NCBI GenBank assembly: GCA_905194675.1
Contig: CAJJTG010000012.1
Span: 1-51,645 of the forward strand
DNA from: an uncultured Collinsella sp.
GTDB lineage: Bacteria; Actinomycetota; Coriobacteriia; Coriobacteriales; Coriobacteriaceae
Length of the DNA: 51,645 nucleotides
Direction of reading: 5' to 3'
The notes below the pieces were generated by a model, which had not been told where the DNA came from, made no database searches, and saw nothing but the letters and a program-made list of their open reading frames with translations. Shown piece after piece: positions 35,123-43,137 of this stretch (within the stretch, counting starts at the first letter, position 1; each line of letters begins with the position of its first letter). A program made the translations under genes and the position numbers.

Positions 35123-36303
35123 AAGGAGATAAAGGAAAGAAATTTTCAGTTCAAAAATGAAGGCCGCCTAAAGCTGCTCATCATCGTGGGCACCTGCCCC
35201 GAGGTCATCCGCCTGTCCGAGGTCATCAAGAAGTGCCGCCGCCACTTCGGCTGCTTGCTGGCGCACACCGGGCAGAACTACGACTACACGCTCAACGGCA
35301 TCTTCTTCCGCGACCTATCGCTCGCCGACCCGGACGTCTACCTAGACGCCGTGGGCGCGGACCTGGGCGAGACCGTGGGCAACATCATCGCGGCCTCGTA
35401 CAAGCTGATGGTCCCGGTCCAGCCCGACGCGCTGCTTATCTTGGGTGGCACCAACAGCTGCCTGTCCGCCATCGCGGCCAAGCGCCTGCACATCCCCAAT
35501 TTCCACATGGAGGCCGGCAACCGCTGCAAGGACGAGTGCCTGCCCAAGGAGACCGCCACATCGTCGACGTGATCTCCGATGTCAACCTGGCCTACTCCGA
35601 GCACGCCCGCCGCTACCTCAAGGATACTAGCTGCGCCCCGGAGCGCACCTCCGTCACGGGCTCGCCCGTGACGGAGGTCCTGCGCGCGAACCTGGATAAG
35701 ATCGAGGCCTCGGACATCCTCTCCGAGCTCGGCCTGGAGCCCAAGCGCTATATGCTGTTCACCGCACACCGCGAGGAGAACATCGACACTAAGGCCAACT
35801 TCATGAGCCTGTTCACCGCGATCAACGCGCTGGCGGAGAAGTACGACACGCCGATCCTGTACTCCTACCACCCGCGGTCCTGCAAGCGCCTGGAGGCCAC
35901 CGGCTTCAAGCTGGACCCGCGCGTGCGCATGCACGAGCCCATGGGCTTCCACGACTACAACTGCCTGCAGATGAACGCCTTCGCGGTTGTCTCCGACTCG
36001 GGCACCCTGCCCGAGGAGTCGAGCTTCTTCGCAAGTGTCGGCCGTCCGTTCCCCGCGGTGTGTATCCGCACCTCCACCGAGCGCCCGGAGGCGCTGGACA
36101 AGGCCCGCTTCACACTAGCCGGCATCTCCGAGAGGGGCCTGCTCCAGGCCGTCCACACCGCCGTCGAGCTCGACGCGGAGGGGTCGCTGCCCAAGGCTCC
36201 TGTTCCCGACTACGCCGACGAGACCGTGTCCACCAAGGTGGTCGAGATCATCCAGAGCTACACCGGCATCGTGGACAAGATGGTGTGGAAGAAGTATCTG
36301 TAA
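35123..36303 (+). pseudogene. UDP-N-acetylglucosamine 2-epimerase, decayed (WecB-like)
   Basis: Two frames together spell a WecB/MnaA-type enzyme that would interconvert UDP-GlcNAc and UDP-ManNAc. The N-terminal part (KLLIIVGTCPEVIRLSEV to HMEAGNRCKDECLPKET, to about 35560) and the C-terminal part (from RHIVDVISDVNLAYSEHA to the TAA at 36303) are in different frames. The expected junction ETNRHIVD shows a loss of four bases at about 35555-35560. No usable start codon precedes KLLIIVG: the first in-frame GTG, at 35186, lies inside the first beta strand. The conserved GTRPE motif reads GTCPE, with loss of the UDP-binding Arg. Three independent lesions argue for a pseudogene rather than a sequencing error. 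AHREENID, DSGTLPEES and IRTSTERPE are intact. Confidence 0.85.
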
Positions 36304-36333
36304 TCGACGAGGTTTGAACTATGGAGTCGCTGG

Positions 36334-37053
36334 ATGGCAAAAGAATCCGATAGCTTTGCTAAGAATTTAGCAATTTCGGTTATAACCGGCCTGTTTACTA
36401 TTGGCGCCGAAGTGGCTGTAGCCTATTTGGTGCCACAGGTGCAAAATCCGATAGTAGTTAACAATAATGTTGTTGTATCTACAGACGATTATGAAAAGGC
36501 AACTGACCGAATCCAAGAGCTCGAAGATGAGCTTAATGAACTAAAGCGCGTGAGCTTGAACTCGAATAATGGCGGTGGTTCTGTTTCCAGTGCTGCATCA
36601 GATGATTCTAGCCGGGCATTATTGAAAGATAAGCCCGGCTCGTCATCCAATTATTCACAGTCAGGCGATACGAACGCGAAAGATACTGCGGGAAATCGCT
36701 ATGACCCCAACCGCTGGGGAATTATTGGATCTTGCTCAGCTTGCAGTGGCTTTGCCGACTACTATTTGGGCGGAAACTATTCCAAGCTGTCCATTACCAT
36801 CGCCCCTTCCAGCACAAATATTGATGGAAAGGGCAACTCTACTTCATTCGAAATTCTTGTTAAATACAAAGGCGATTCCGATTTCAGATGCATTCATACT
36901 GAAAAAAACATTAGTAAATCGACCTCTCCAATTCAGCTTGAGAACTTAGATATTTCTGGTGCCGAATGGATTGAATTCAAAGCTATAGAAAATGTAGATG
37001 AGGGCCATTTAAACGGCAACGTACTAATGATTGCGGATGCCATTGTTGGTTAG
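36334..37053 (+). CDS. Membrane-anchored protein with coiled coil and putative NPCBM-like domain
   Basis: I do not recognise this 239-residue protein as a named gene. An N-terminal hydrophobic helix (AISVITGLFTIGAEVAVAYL, residues 13-32) anchors it. A heptad-like stretch (YEKATDRIQELEDELNELKRV, 53-73) suggests a coiled coil, then a Ser/Asn/Gly-rich linker (75-115). The last 110 residues look like a beta-sandwich (SFEILVKYKGD, NLDISGAEWIEFKAIENVDEG) that resembles the NPCBM/galactose-binding type. It could bind sugar at the cell surface; this is inference. Low GC sets it apart from the GC-rich genes before it. GGAG precedes the ATG by seven bases. Confidence 0.7.
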   Translation: MAKESDSFAKNLAISVITGLFTIGAEVAVAYLVPQVQNPIVVNNNVVVSTDDYEKATDRIQELEDELNELKRVSLNSNNGGGSVSSAASDDSSRALLKDKPGSSSNYSQSGDTNAKDTAGNRYDPNRWGIIGSCSACSGFADYYLGGNYSKLSITIAPSSTNIDGKGNSTSFEILVKYKGDSDFRCIHTEKNISKSTSPIQLENLDISGAEWIEFKAIENVDEGHLNGNVLMIADAIVG

Positions 37054-37167
37054 TTTCTAGCCTACTTGGCGTTTGTGCTTAGAGCTTCTAGCTGCAACTG
37101 TTGTTGATTTCCGGAGAAGAAAAATTACTAAGATTGGTTCATAGTCTGTGCGTTTGATAGAAACTAA

Positions 37168-37386
37168 TCGGCCTGCGTTGACATCCGCGGAGATGCTGCG
37201 GACGATTCGCTGTTCACGTTCACATTGCTCGCCATTCTGGCCATCGGCTACATTGCCTTCGCCGTGCTGTTTGTCTGCTTCAAGATATTTATCGACAGGC
37301 TCGTCGCCCGCTGGCGCCATAACGCTTTGACCGAGAGCGAGCGGGCTTGGGCGCAGGACGGGGAGCGGGCAGCCCTGTCGCTGTGA
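37168..37386 (+). pseudogene. Remnant of a small membrane protein
   Basis: A frame without a proper start reads DDSLFTFTLLAILAIGYIAF, one membrane helix, then VCFKIFIDRLVARWRH and a polar C-terminus to a TGA at 37386. It is preceded in frame by TAA at 37165. Codon use looks coding, but the N-terminus is missing. It appears to be the 3' end of a gene cut by rearrangement. Its stop overlaps the GTG of the next fragment (GTGA), as in an intact operon. Function unknown. Confidence 0.45.
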
Positions 37387-37529
37387 GGGAGGACCTGTTC
37401 TCTCGAGAGCTGTGAAAAGCCCTCGGCATCGGCAGGCGGGTCAGCTCAGAGGACATAGCTACGATTCTTCTGACGAGGGCTACGTTCGCGGTCAACGTCG
37501 CGACGATGGCGCTGGGCCTCGCTGCTTAG
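37383..37529 (+). pseudogene. Small gene interrupted by an in-frame TGA
   Basis: From a GTG overlapping the previous stop the frame reads MREDLFSREL, then TGA (37413-37415), then KALGIGRRVSSEDIAT and ILLTRATFAVNVATMALGL to TAG at 37529. The continuation looks like a membrane helix, so the TGA probably replaced a sense codon. It forms a decayed pair with the fragment before it. No family recognised. The 147 bases between it and the ATPase gene hold no gene that I can see. Confidence 0.4.
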
Positions 37530-37675
37530 CTACTTCGGGCAGTGTGGCCGCACCTTTTGCCGAAACGGGCGTTCTTTTTGCCGAGTGGCCGCTGTCGTCC
37601 GCTTTCGCTAAAAGCTACAAAGTGGGAAAATGGCCGATGTACCAAAGGCTCGATTGAGGAAGCAGGAGCACTGGC

Positions 37676-39286
37676 ATGTCGCGCAAACCTAAGCGTCTCG
37701 AACCGTTCGGCATCAAGGGGATTGAAGTCTCCAGGTTCCGTGCCATGCACGATCTCGAGATTGGGCTCGGGCAGCTCGTTACCGTGATAGCGGGACAGAA
37801 TGGGACGAGCAAGTCCACCATATTGGGCATGCTGGGGCAACCGTTCGGGCTCAGGGACAGGAGGACCATCTTCGGTAGGCCGTTCAGCACCAAGTTCACC
37901 GACATATTCAACATGTCGCCCGATCACGATATCCCGGGCGAGCATCTCTATTACGTCGATTTCAGGGACGAGGCCATTTCCGGATCCCAGGGGCAGCACG
38001 TCCAGGTCAAATCGTTTAAGCGTCCCGCAAAAGACAAATCTTCCATTCGTATCGTGACCGGCTCCTCCCGAGCCAAGGGCGAGGGTAACATTGACTACCC
38101 CGTAATCTACCTCGGCCTGAAAAGGACCAACCCAGTCGGCGAGTTCCTTAACCCGCAGGCCGAGCAGACGGACTTTTCGGAAAGCGAGATCGAGCGCTTT
38201 AACCAGTGGTACGCTCGCGTTATGGTCGACCAGGATAAAACCACCGATGTTGTCAGGATGTCGAAGCACGGCCAGAAGGAGACCCTTCTCGTCAACACCG
38301 CCACCTACGACTACCTCGCCAACTCCGCCGGGCAGGACAACCTTGGACAGATATTGGGCGCCCTCATCTCCTTTGAGCGGCTCGCCGACGCCATGGGCGA
38401 GGAGTACAGGGGTGGCCTTCTCCTGATCGACGAGCTCGACGTGACCCTGTTCCCCTCCTCCCAGGTGAGACTTTTCGATTTGCTGAAGGAGCGGGCCGCT
38501 GCTCAGAGGGTGCAGGTTGTTTTCACCACCCACTCGATGACGCTCCTTGAGAAGGCCGTCAAGGAGACGCAGGGCAAAAACGATGCGGTTAAGGTCCTGT
38601 ATCTCAAGAAGAGGGAGTCCGGGATCAGGCTGACGATAAATCCGCCGATAGACGAGATTCAAGCCGACCTCATGGTTGAGCCGCTGAGGCCGAAAAAGGG
38701 CCCCAAGGTCGAAATCTGGTGCGAGGACGACGAGGCGAAGTGGGTGCTCGGGCAGATAATGCCTTCGCGGCTGAAGCGGAAATGCGATATTGTCTCCGCG
38801 AAGCTCAGCTGCGGCGAGCTGGGAGAGCTCGCCGTTAGGGACATAGCCTCGCTGCGAGGCGTGTGCTTCGTTGTGGACGCCGATTCAAACAGGGATGCGG
38901 CAAAGAAGATAAAGGATTGCGCCAGAAGATTCGTGCTACCCGGAGGCGACAAGTCGCCTGAGCAGTCCATATACGATTTGCTTTGCGGCCTCTCGGACGA
39001 AGACGACTTCTGGAGCAATGGCAGGCATTACACCAAGCAGGTCATGCTCAGCCGATTTGCCGACTCAAAGCGCGACTTCGAGCACAACGGCGGGGATAAG
39101 GAGCGCAAGCACTACAAGAAATGGTTCAGGAGAGAGAAGGCCGAAGGGCTGTGGGGCGAAAACGGCTTGGCTGTCGCCGCCATCTGGAAAGAGAGGTATG
39201 AGTCGGAGATTAGGGACTTTAACGAGAAACTCGAGCGAAGAGTTGACGCAATCATAAAACGGCAGCAGTATGAACGGGAACAATAG
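37676..39286 (+). CDS. OLD-like AAA ATPase with C-terminal TOPRIM-type domain
   Basis: This 536-residue protein joins an ABC-type ATPase to a TOPRIM-like nuclease domain, the layout of OLD-family and GajA-like defence nucleases. Walker A is GQNGTSKST (40-48), a signature-like NSAGQDNL lies near 216-223, Walker B is LLLIDELD (248-255) and the H-loop is TTHS (284-287). In the second half the TOPRIM acidic residues appear as CEDDEAKWVL (Glu350), FVVDADSN (Asp401, Asp403) and LPGGDKSPEQ (Glu429). It should use ATP to control cleavage of DNA. It has a good AGGAG site and is followed 37 bases later by an adenine methylase that could protect host DNA. High GC. I do not recognise the pair as a named system. 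Confidence 0.8.
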   Translation: MSRKPKRLEPFGIKGIEVSRFRAMHDLEIGLGQLVTVIAGQNGTSKSTILGMLGQPFGLRDRRTIFGRPFSTKFTDIFNMSPDHDIPGEHLYYVDFRDEAISGSQGQHVQVKSFKRPAKDKSSIRIVTGSSRAKGEGNIDYPVIYLGLKRTNPVGEFLNPQAEQTDFSESEIERFNQWYARVMVDQDKTTDVVRMSKHGQKETLLVNTATYDYLANSAGQDNLGQILGALISFERLADAMGEEYRGGLLLIDELDVTLFPSSQVRLFDLLKERAAAQRVQVVFTTHSMTLLEKAVKETQGKNDAVKVLYLKKRESGIRLTINPPIDEIQADLMVEPLRPKKGPKVEIWCEDDEAKWVLGQIMPSRLKRKCDIVSAKLSCGELGELAVRDIASLRGVCFVVDADSNRDAAKKIKDCARRFVLPGGDKSPEQSIYDLLCGLSDEDDFWSNGRHYTKQVMLSRFADSKRDFEHNGGDKERKHYKKWFRREKAEGLWGENGLAVAAIWKERYESEIRDFNEKLERRVDAIIKRQQYEREQ

Positions 39287-39323
39287 AGAGGCCGCTTGTT
39301 CGACACATTGAGGAGGTGAGAAG

Positions 39324-40157
39324 ATGGCGACTACGTACACGCCCATCAGGTATCCTGGCGGGAAGACGAAGCTGTACCCCGAGATCAGGGCGATCCTCGA
39401 GATGAACGACTTGCTTGGGCATCCCTACGCCGAGCTGTTCGCCGGCGGTGCGGGGCTGGCCATCAAACTTCTCCTGAAGGGCGACGTGTCCTCGATCGTG
39501 ATTAATGATTACGACCGCGCCGTGTACTGCATGTGGGGTGCCATCGTCAATCACGCCGAAGAGATGTGCGAGTTCATCGACTCCGCCGTCTTGAACATCG
39601 AGACCTGGAAGAAGATGCGCGACATGTACCAGAATCATGACGGGGTGGGTGATTTTGAGCTCGGCAAAGCGGCTTTCTACCTCAACAGGACGAACGTATC
39701 GGGTATCTTGAGTGGCGGCGTCATAGGCGGGCTCGAGCAGACCGGCAACTACAAGATGGACGTTCGCTTCAACCGCAGGACCTTGAAGAAAAAGGTCATG
39801 GACATCGCGGCGCGAAGGGACGACATTGAGGTGACGAGACTCGACGCGGAGGACTTCATCGACGATAGGATGGGCGACTCTGAACTGTTTGCCTACCTCG
39901 ACCCGCCGTATGTGCAGAAGGGCCCCGGTCTGTATCGCAGCGCGTTCGACGAGGCGAAGCATAGGTCGCTCGCCCGAAAGGTCGGCGATGCCAGGAGCAA
40001 GTGGGTCGTGACCTACGATGCCGACAAGCTCATCGACGACATCTACGGCAATTACGAGCGCGGGGACCTAGAGATTAGCTACACGGCCAATGTGAAGACC
40101 GTCGGCAGGGAGAAAATCATTCTCGGACCGGGCCTTGTCTGGCCTGAAGAGCTCTGA
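39324..40157 (+). CDS. D12-class (Dam-like) adenine-N6 DNA methyltransferase
   Basis: This 277-residue protein belongs to the D12 class of adenine methylases. It has the N-terminal IRYPGGKTKLYPEI, SAM-binding AELFAGGAGLAIKLL near residue 37, the catalytic LDPPYVQKG near 192 and a substrate-binding FYLNRTNVSGILSGG near 118. It methylates the N6 of adenine in a short DNA site that cannot be read from sequence. GGAGG lies eight bases before the ATG. It directly follows the ATPase-TOPRIM gene, which suggests a modification partner for that putative nuclease. No separate restriction endonuclease gene is adjacent. A strong hairpin follows. Confidence 0.92.
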   Translation: MATTYTPIRYPGGKTKLYPEIRAILEMNDLLGHPYAELFAGGAGLAIKLLLKGDVSSIVINDYDRAVYCMWGAIVNHAEEMCEFIDSAVLNIETWKKMRDMYQNHDGVGDFELGKAAFYLNRTNVSGILSGGVIGGLEQTGNYKMDVRFNRRTLKKKVMDIAARRDDIEVTRLDAEDFIDDRMGDSELFAYLDPPYVQKGPGLYRSAFDEAKHRSLARKVGDARSKWVVTYDADKLIDDIYGNYERGDLEISYTANVKTVGREKIILGPGLVWPEEL

Positions 40158-40177
40158 CGCTTGGGGCTCACCCCCAC

Positions 40178-40211
40178 TATGTTTCAAAAATGCCACACTT
40201 TTTGAAACATA
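40178..40211 (+). terminator. Perfect 13-bp hairpin after the methylase gene
   Basis: TATGTTTCAAAAA pairs exactly with TTTTTGAAACATA around an 8-base loop. An outer GGCTCA/TGAGCC pair (40164-40169, 40222-40227) extends the structure. AT-rich arms and lack of a U-run are unusual for a terminator; it may be a repeat or the edge of an inserted module. Confidence 0.5.
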
Positions 40212-40682
40212 ACCCAAAAGTTGAGCCTTGATGCGCTGCCCTAAACCCTCCTTACCGTTCGCCTGCGTTTGCATTGGTGCTGAACGCAGCTAGGATATGC
40301 GCGTCGCGACAGCCCATCTTACGGCCGCGGTCGGCGGCTGGCCTTTATCGAACGGGCGTGAACGTCGAGCCCTGTGAAAGTGTTGCATTGTTCATCGAAT
40401 GCCCCTTCCATGAATGCGGCGTAGGCGCTGGTTGTTTGAACGCCATTATTGTCGGCCTAATCCGCGGATAAGCATGCAGGAGGGTTTCCCCGCTTTTCAT
40501 GTCCTGCTCATAGCGTCTTGCTTTTGTTTTTCTGATGTTGCCAAGACTTATCCGGTTTCGAGCTTTTGTCCGATAAATCTCTTGCTGTTCGTCCAGATCC
40601 ATTGATTTGGCAATCGTTTGGGCTTTTTAGCACGGTATCCTTCGAGTGTAACCAGAACTGTATTTCCTTGGGAGGCGAATCT
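40212..40682. other. Intergenic stretch without convincing gene
   Basis: These 470 bases hold only short frames without ribosome-binding sites, such as an 85-codon minus-strand frame at 40345-40602 that I could not relate to any family. Base composition falls between that of the flanking modules. The right end supplies the GGGAGGC ribosome-binding site for the interrupted gene that follows. Confidence 0.4.
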
Positions 40683-41531
40683 ATGCAGACATTGATGCCT
40701 CTTCGCACGACTGACGGACTTGATAAAAAGGACCTTGGCATAGGTAAAAAGTGACTCGCGAAAGACGGGGCTCGCCGTAAGCTGATTTGGGAATTGATAC
40801 TGAAAATTGAATATAGCATTCAGGATTTCAACGCGACAATCGAAGGCAGGTTCAGCGGCAAGCCATAGGATGTCGTATACCTTGTTGTTCTCGACGATTG
40901 GATTAAGCGCTCTTATTGGCTGGTCAAGAACTGCCTGCGTGACGATGTCTCGAACGGATTTGAGTTCTCAGATCACGCAAGGCTTGAGCTTTGCCTGGAC
41001 TTCTTTGAGTCTATCCGCTCTTTCGTGGTCGAGCACCCAAAAAGAACGAACAAACACCCTAAGTACGAATTCGACGGCGGACGGATTTGTGCGGATGTCC
41101 GCACCAAGTCAATCATGGATGGCTTTCCTAAGGCGAAGCTCTATCGCCTATACATAGAGGGTATCGTAGAGACCGAAAGCGTTCGGGACGATGATGTCGT
41201 CCTGGCAACAAACTCGGAAGATTGGAACGAGGACGGAGGACTCCATTTCCAAGGGCTTAGCTTTGACATTGGGGGTATTCGAGATGTCGCCTAGCTCTAC
41301 ATTGATGCTCTTTACGAGCTCGATCGTTACGTATCGAGATTGAGGAAGAAGGACTTCGAGTGAGGCGTTCGCCGTAATCTTGTGGCAGCTCTCGTCGAGG
41401 TTTATCCAGTTTTTGATTTTCGCCCGATGAATTATCTTGTCGCTCACGCGGATTTGCCGATTCGGCAATTGGCGAGGGGCTATCAAGGCGTCGCTTTGGG
41501 CATTATTTATAGAATAAAGACGACAGCATGA
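40683..41531 (+). pseudogene. Unrecognised gene whose single frame is crossed by in-frame stops
   Basis: An ATG with a good GGGAGG site opens a frame that stays coding-like for about 280 codons, but it is crossed by TGA (40752), TAG (40866), TAG (41292) and TGA (41361) before a final TGA at 41529. Between the stops it reads smoothly, for example KDGARRKLIWELILKIEYSI, LVVLDDWIKRSYWLVKNCL, LELCLDFFESIRSFVVEHPK and LYIDALYELDRYVSRL. No frameshift is needed. Each stop is one C-to-T or G-to-A change from Gln, Arg or Trp. The part up to 41294 is the most convincing; the tail after 41364 could be separate. I do not recognise the family. Decay by nonsense mutation is the simplest reading. Confidence 0.55.
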
Positions 41532-41656
41532 ATTTGAGGATGTTCGCGGGAGATGCGAGGAGATTTTGTAATTCTCTTCTATAGCCTTTGTATCAGATTT
41601 AGCATCGGTTGGTTAATTATGATTCACGCAATCAGCGAAGTTGAATAGAGGTGTTT

Positions 41657-42895
41657 GTGGTTAAGAACTTCTTTGTCACTTGCGGAGTATGTGGATGCGT
41701 GCATCGTTTGCGCGTCCAGGCTGGATTTGTTAATGACTATCCGGTTAGATACTTGTGTCCGCAGTGCCGGAACCGAATCGACGGAGCGGTTCGCCTTGAC
41801 CCGAGCTGCGCTTTGATTGATTTTAATCTCGACCCTGGCACGGTTGCCTCCATGGATGGAAATTTAGATTGCGCCCGAGTTATGGTGGAGTTATCTGGTG
41901 AGCTTCCGTCATATAAAATATCAGTAGAACATTGTGCCTGCATGACAAGCCCCTTTATCAGAGCCTCTGGGCTGATTCCGTTTGATGAACTCAGCGAGCA
42001 CGTGAGCGATATGGTTTATTGTCTTCATTATTACCGCGAAGACTGGCCTACCCTGAGGACCGCTTTTCAACTGTACTGCGATGGGCATGACGATTATGCG
42101 GATAAGGTTCTTTCGGAATTCGAACGCAAACTGCTCGACGAGGACAATCGACACTATCCCTTGCTGAGCCGAATCGCGAGAATGTCTTGGCTCGGTTTCC
42201 CCATGATTGCAGGAAGTGACGCGTATGAGCGCGCTGTTGAATGTGAAAAACTCGTTTCTGGTCTAGAGGCAGGGGCGCTTTCCGGCCTAGCAGGTTACTA
42301 TCTCAAAACCGATATGAGTGCCAAGTCGCTGCTTGCTGAAATCAACGAAGTTCTGGATTCCGTAGCCGAATCTTATCCGGTTCTCCTCAACGGTTTTACT
42401 TTTCTTGTGGCGGGAGACGCCTATGACTTGGAAAAGTACGGTACGTTCTGCTGCACTCCTAGTGATATTGAGAAGCTTTATTGTCGGGAATATGAGCTTA
42501 TTGGCAGCCTGCTTGTTCTGTTTATCGGGCTCGACAACATCGAATGTAACGGGGCGTTCGATGTCATGCCCAAAGGCGTAGACCTAGGTGCAAAGTCGTT
42601 CGACAAACTTTCTACAGCCCCTAAGGCAAAGCGATTCAACGCTGTCGGTACGGGCCCATTTACTGGCCTTATCAAGCAGTGTTGGAATCCGGTTCTGCGC
42701 AATGCATTTAGTCATAATCGGACAGATTTCGATTGCGCGACTCAAGTCATTCGCACTTTGCGTGAGGATGGGACCAACGATTCTCAAGGCAACACCTATT
42801 TGCTTGAAATGGTTCGCGATTGCATTTTGATGGCTCGGGAAATTATGGTAATTCGTAGTGTCATATTCCATTTCATTGGAAGAGGGCTGTGGTGA
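41657..42895 (+). CDS. Hypothetical protein with N-terminal zinc ribbon and C-terminal HEPN-like motif
   Basis: I know no named gene for this 412-residue protein. The N-terminus has paired cysteines C9/C12 and C34/C37 (CGVC, CPQC) that should form a zinc ribbon. A mostly helical middle contains AMSWLGFP-like and LLDEDNRHYPLLSRIARM segments. Near residue 348 is NPVLRNAFSHNRTDFD. The R-x4-H of RNAFSH matches the catalytic motif of HEPN domains, a fold found in many RNases of abortive-infection and toxin systems. A nucleic-acid-binding zinc ribbon with a HEPN RNase would fit a defence role; this is inference from one motif. GTG at 41657 is chosen because AGAGG lies six bases upstream. Confidence 0.7.
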   Translation: MVKNFFVTCGVCGCVHRLRVQAGFVNDYPVRYLCPQCRNRIDGAVRLDPSCALIDFNLDPGTVASMDGNLDCARVMVELSGELPSYKISVEHCACMTSPFIRASGLIPFDELSEHVSDMVYCLHYYREDWPTLRTAFQLYCDGHDDYADKVLSEFERKLLDEDNRHYPLLSRIARMSWLGFPMIAGSDAYERAVECEKLVSGLEAGALSGLAGYYLKTDMSAKSLLAEINEVLDSVAESYPVLLNGFTFLVAGDAYDLEKYGTFCCTPSDIEKLYCREYELIGSLLVLFIGLDNIECNGAFDVMPKGVDLGAKSFDKLSTAPKAKRFNAVGTGPFTGLIKQCWNPVLRNAFSHNRTDFDCATQVIRTLREDGTNDSQGNTYLLEMVRDCILMAREIMVIRSVIFHFIGRGLW

Positions 42896-43034
42896 CGATT
42901 GGGCTTAACGCTGATGTGTATGCACGGCGTAAATCGTGGTGCATATGTGCGTCAATCATCGTGCTAGGGGTGTGAAAGCGATATGCCATCGACGTCATCT
43001 CTGGCCATCTCCGTGTTTGCGCTCGCAAGGCAAG

Positions 43035-43057
43035 AATTAAGGTTTACTGCCTTAATT
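43035..43057 (+). promoter_or_regulatory. Inverted repeat before the DUF2971 promoter
   Basis: AATTAAGG and CCTTAATT are exact inverted copies around seven bases. The repeat lies five bases upstream of the -35 box of the candidate promoter at 43062, so it may be an operator or the terminator of the preceding gene. Confidence 0.35.
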
Positions 43058-43061
43058 GGCA

Positions 43062-43089
43062 TTGGCGCGTCGACGATCGCGTCTATAAA
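43062..43089 (+). promoter_or_regulatory. Candidate promoter of the DUF2971 gene
   Basis: TTGGCG (43062-43067) and TATAAA (43084-43089) are separated by 16 bases and lie about 50 bases before the ATG of the DUF2971 gene. This supports transcription independent of the preceding gene. Confidence 0.5.
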
Positions 43090-43137
43090 TTTTTATGAAC
43101 TGCGATATGGACTCATTGTTATAGCTAGGAGCCAAAC

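Noticed and set aside
39252..39962. A 236-codon minus-strand frame across the methylase start
   Set aside because: It overlaps clear D12 methylase motifs on plus and spans two genes; composition explains it.
41148..41486. A 112-codon minus-strand frame opposite the interrupted gene
   Set aside because: It has protein-like stretches but no ribosome-binding site. The plus frame has a good start site and more consistent coding-like sequence, so this is kept only as a low-probability alternative.
40683..41531. Recoding of TGA/TAG as sense codons in the interrupted gene
   Set aside because: Both TGA and TAG occur, no SECIS-like or pyrrolysine context is seen, and normal genes nearby end with the same codons; nonsense decay is simpler.
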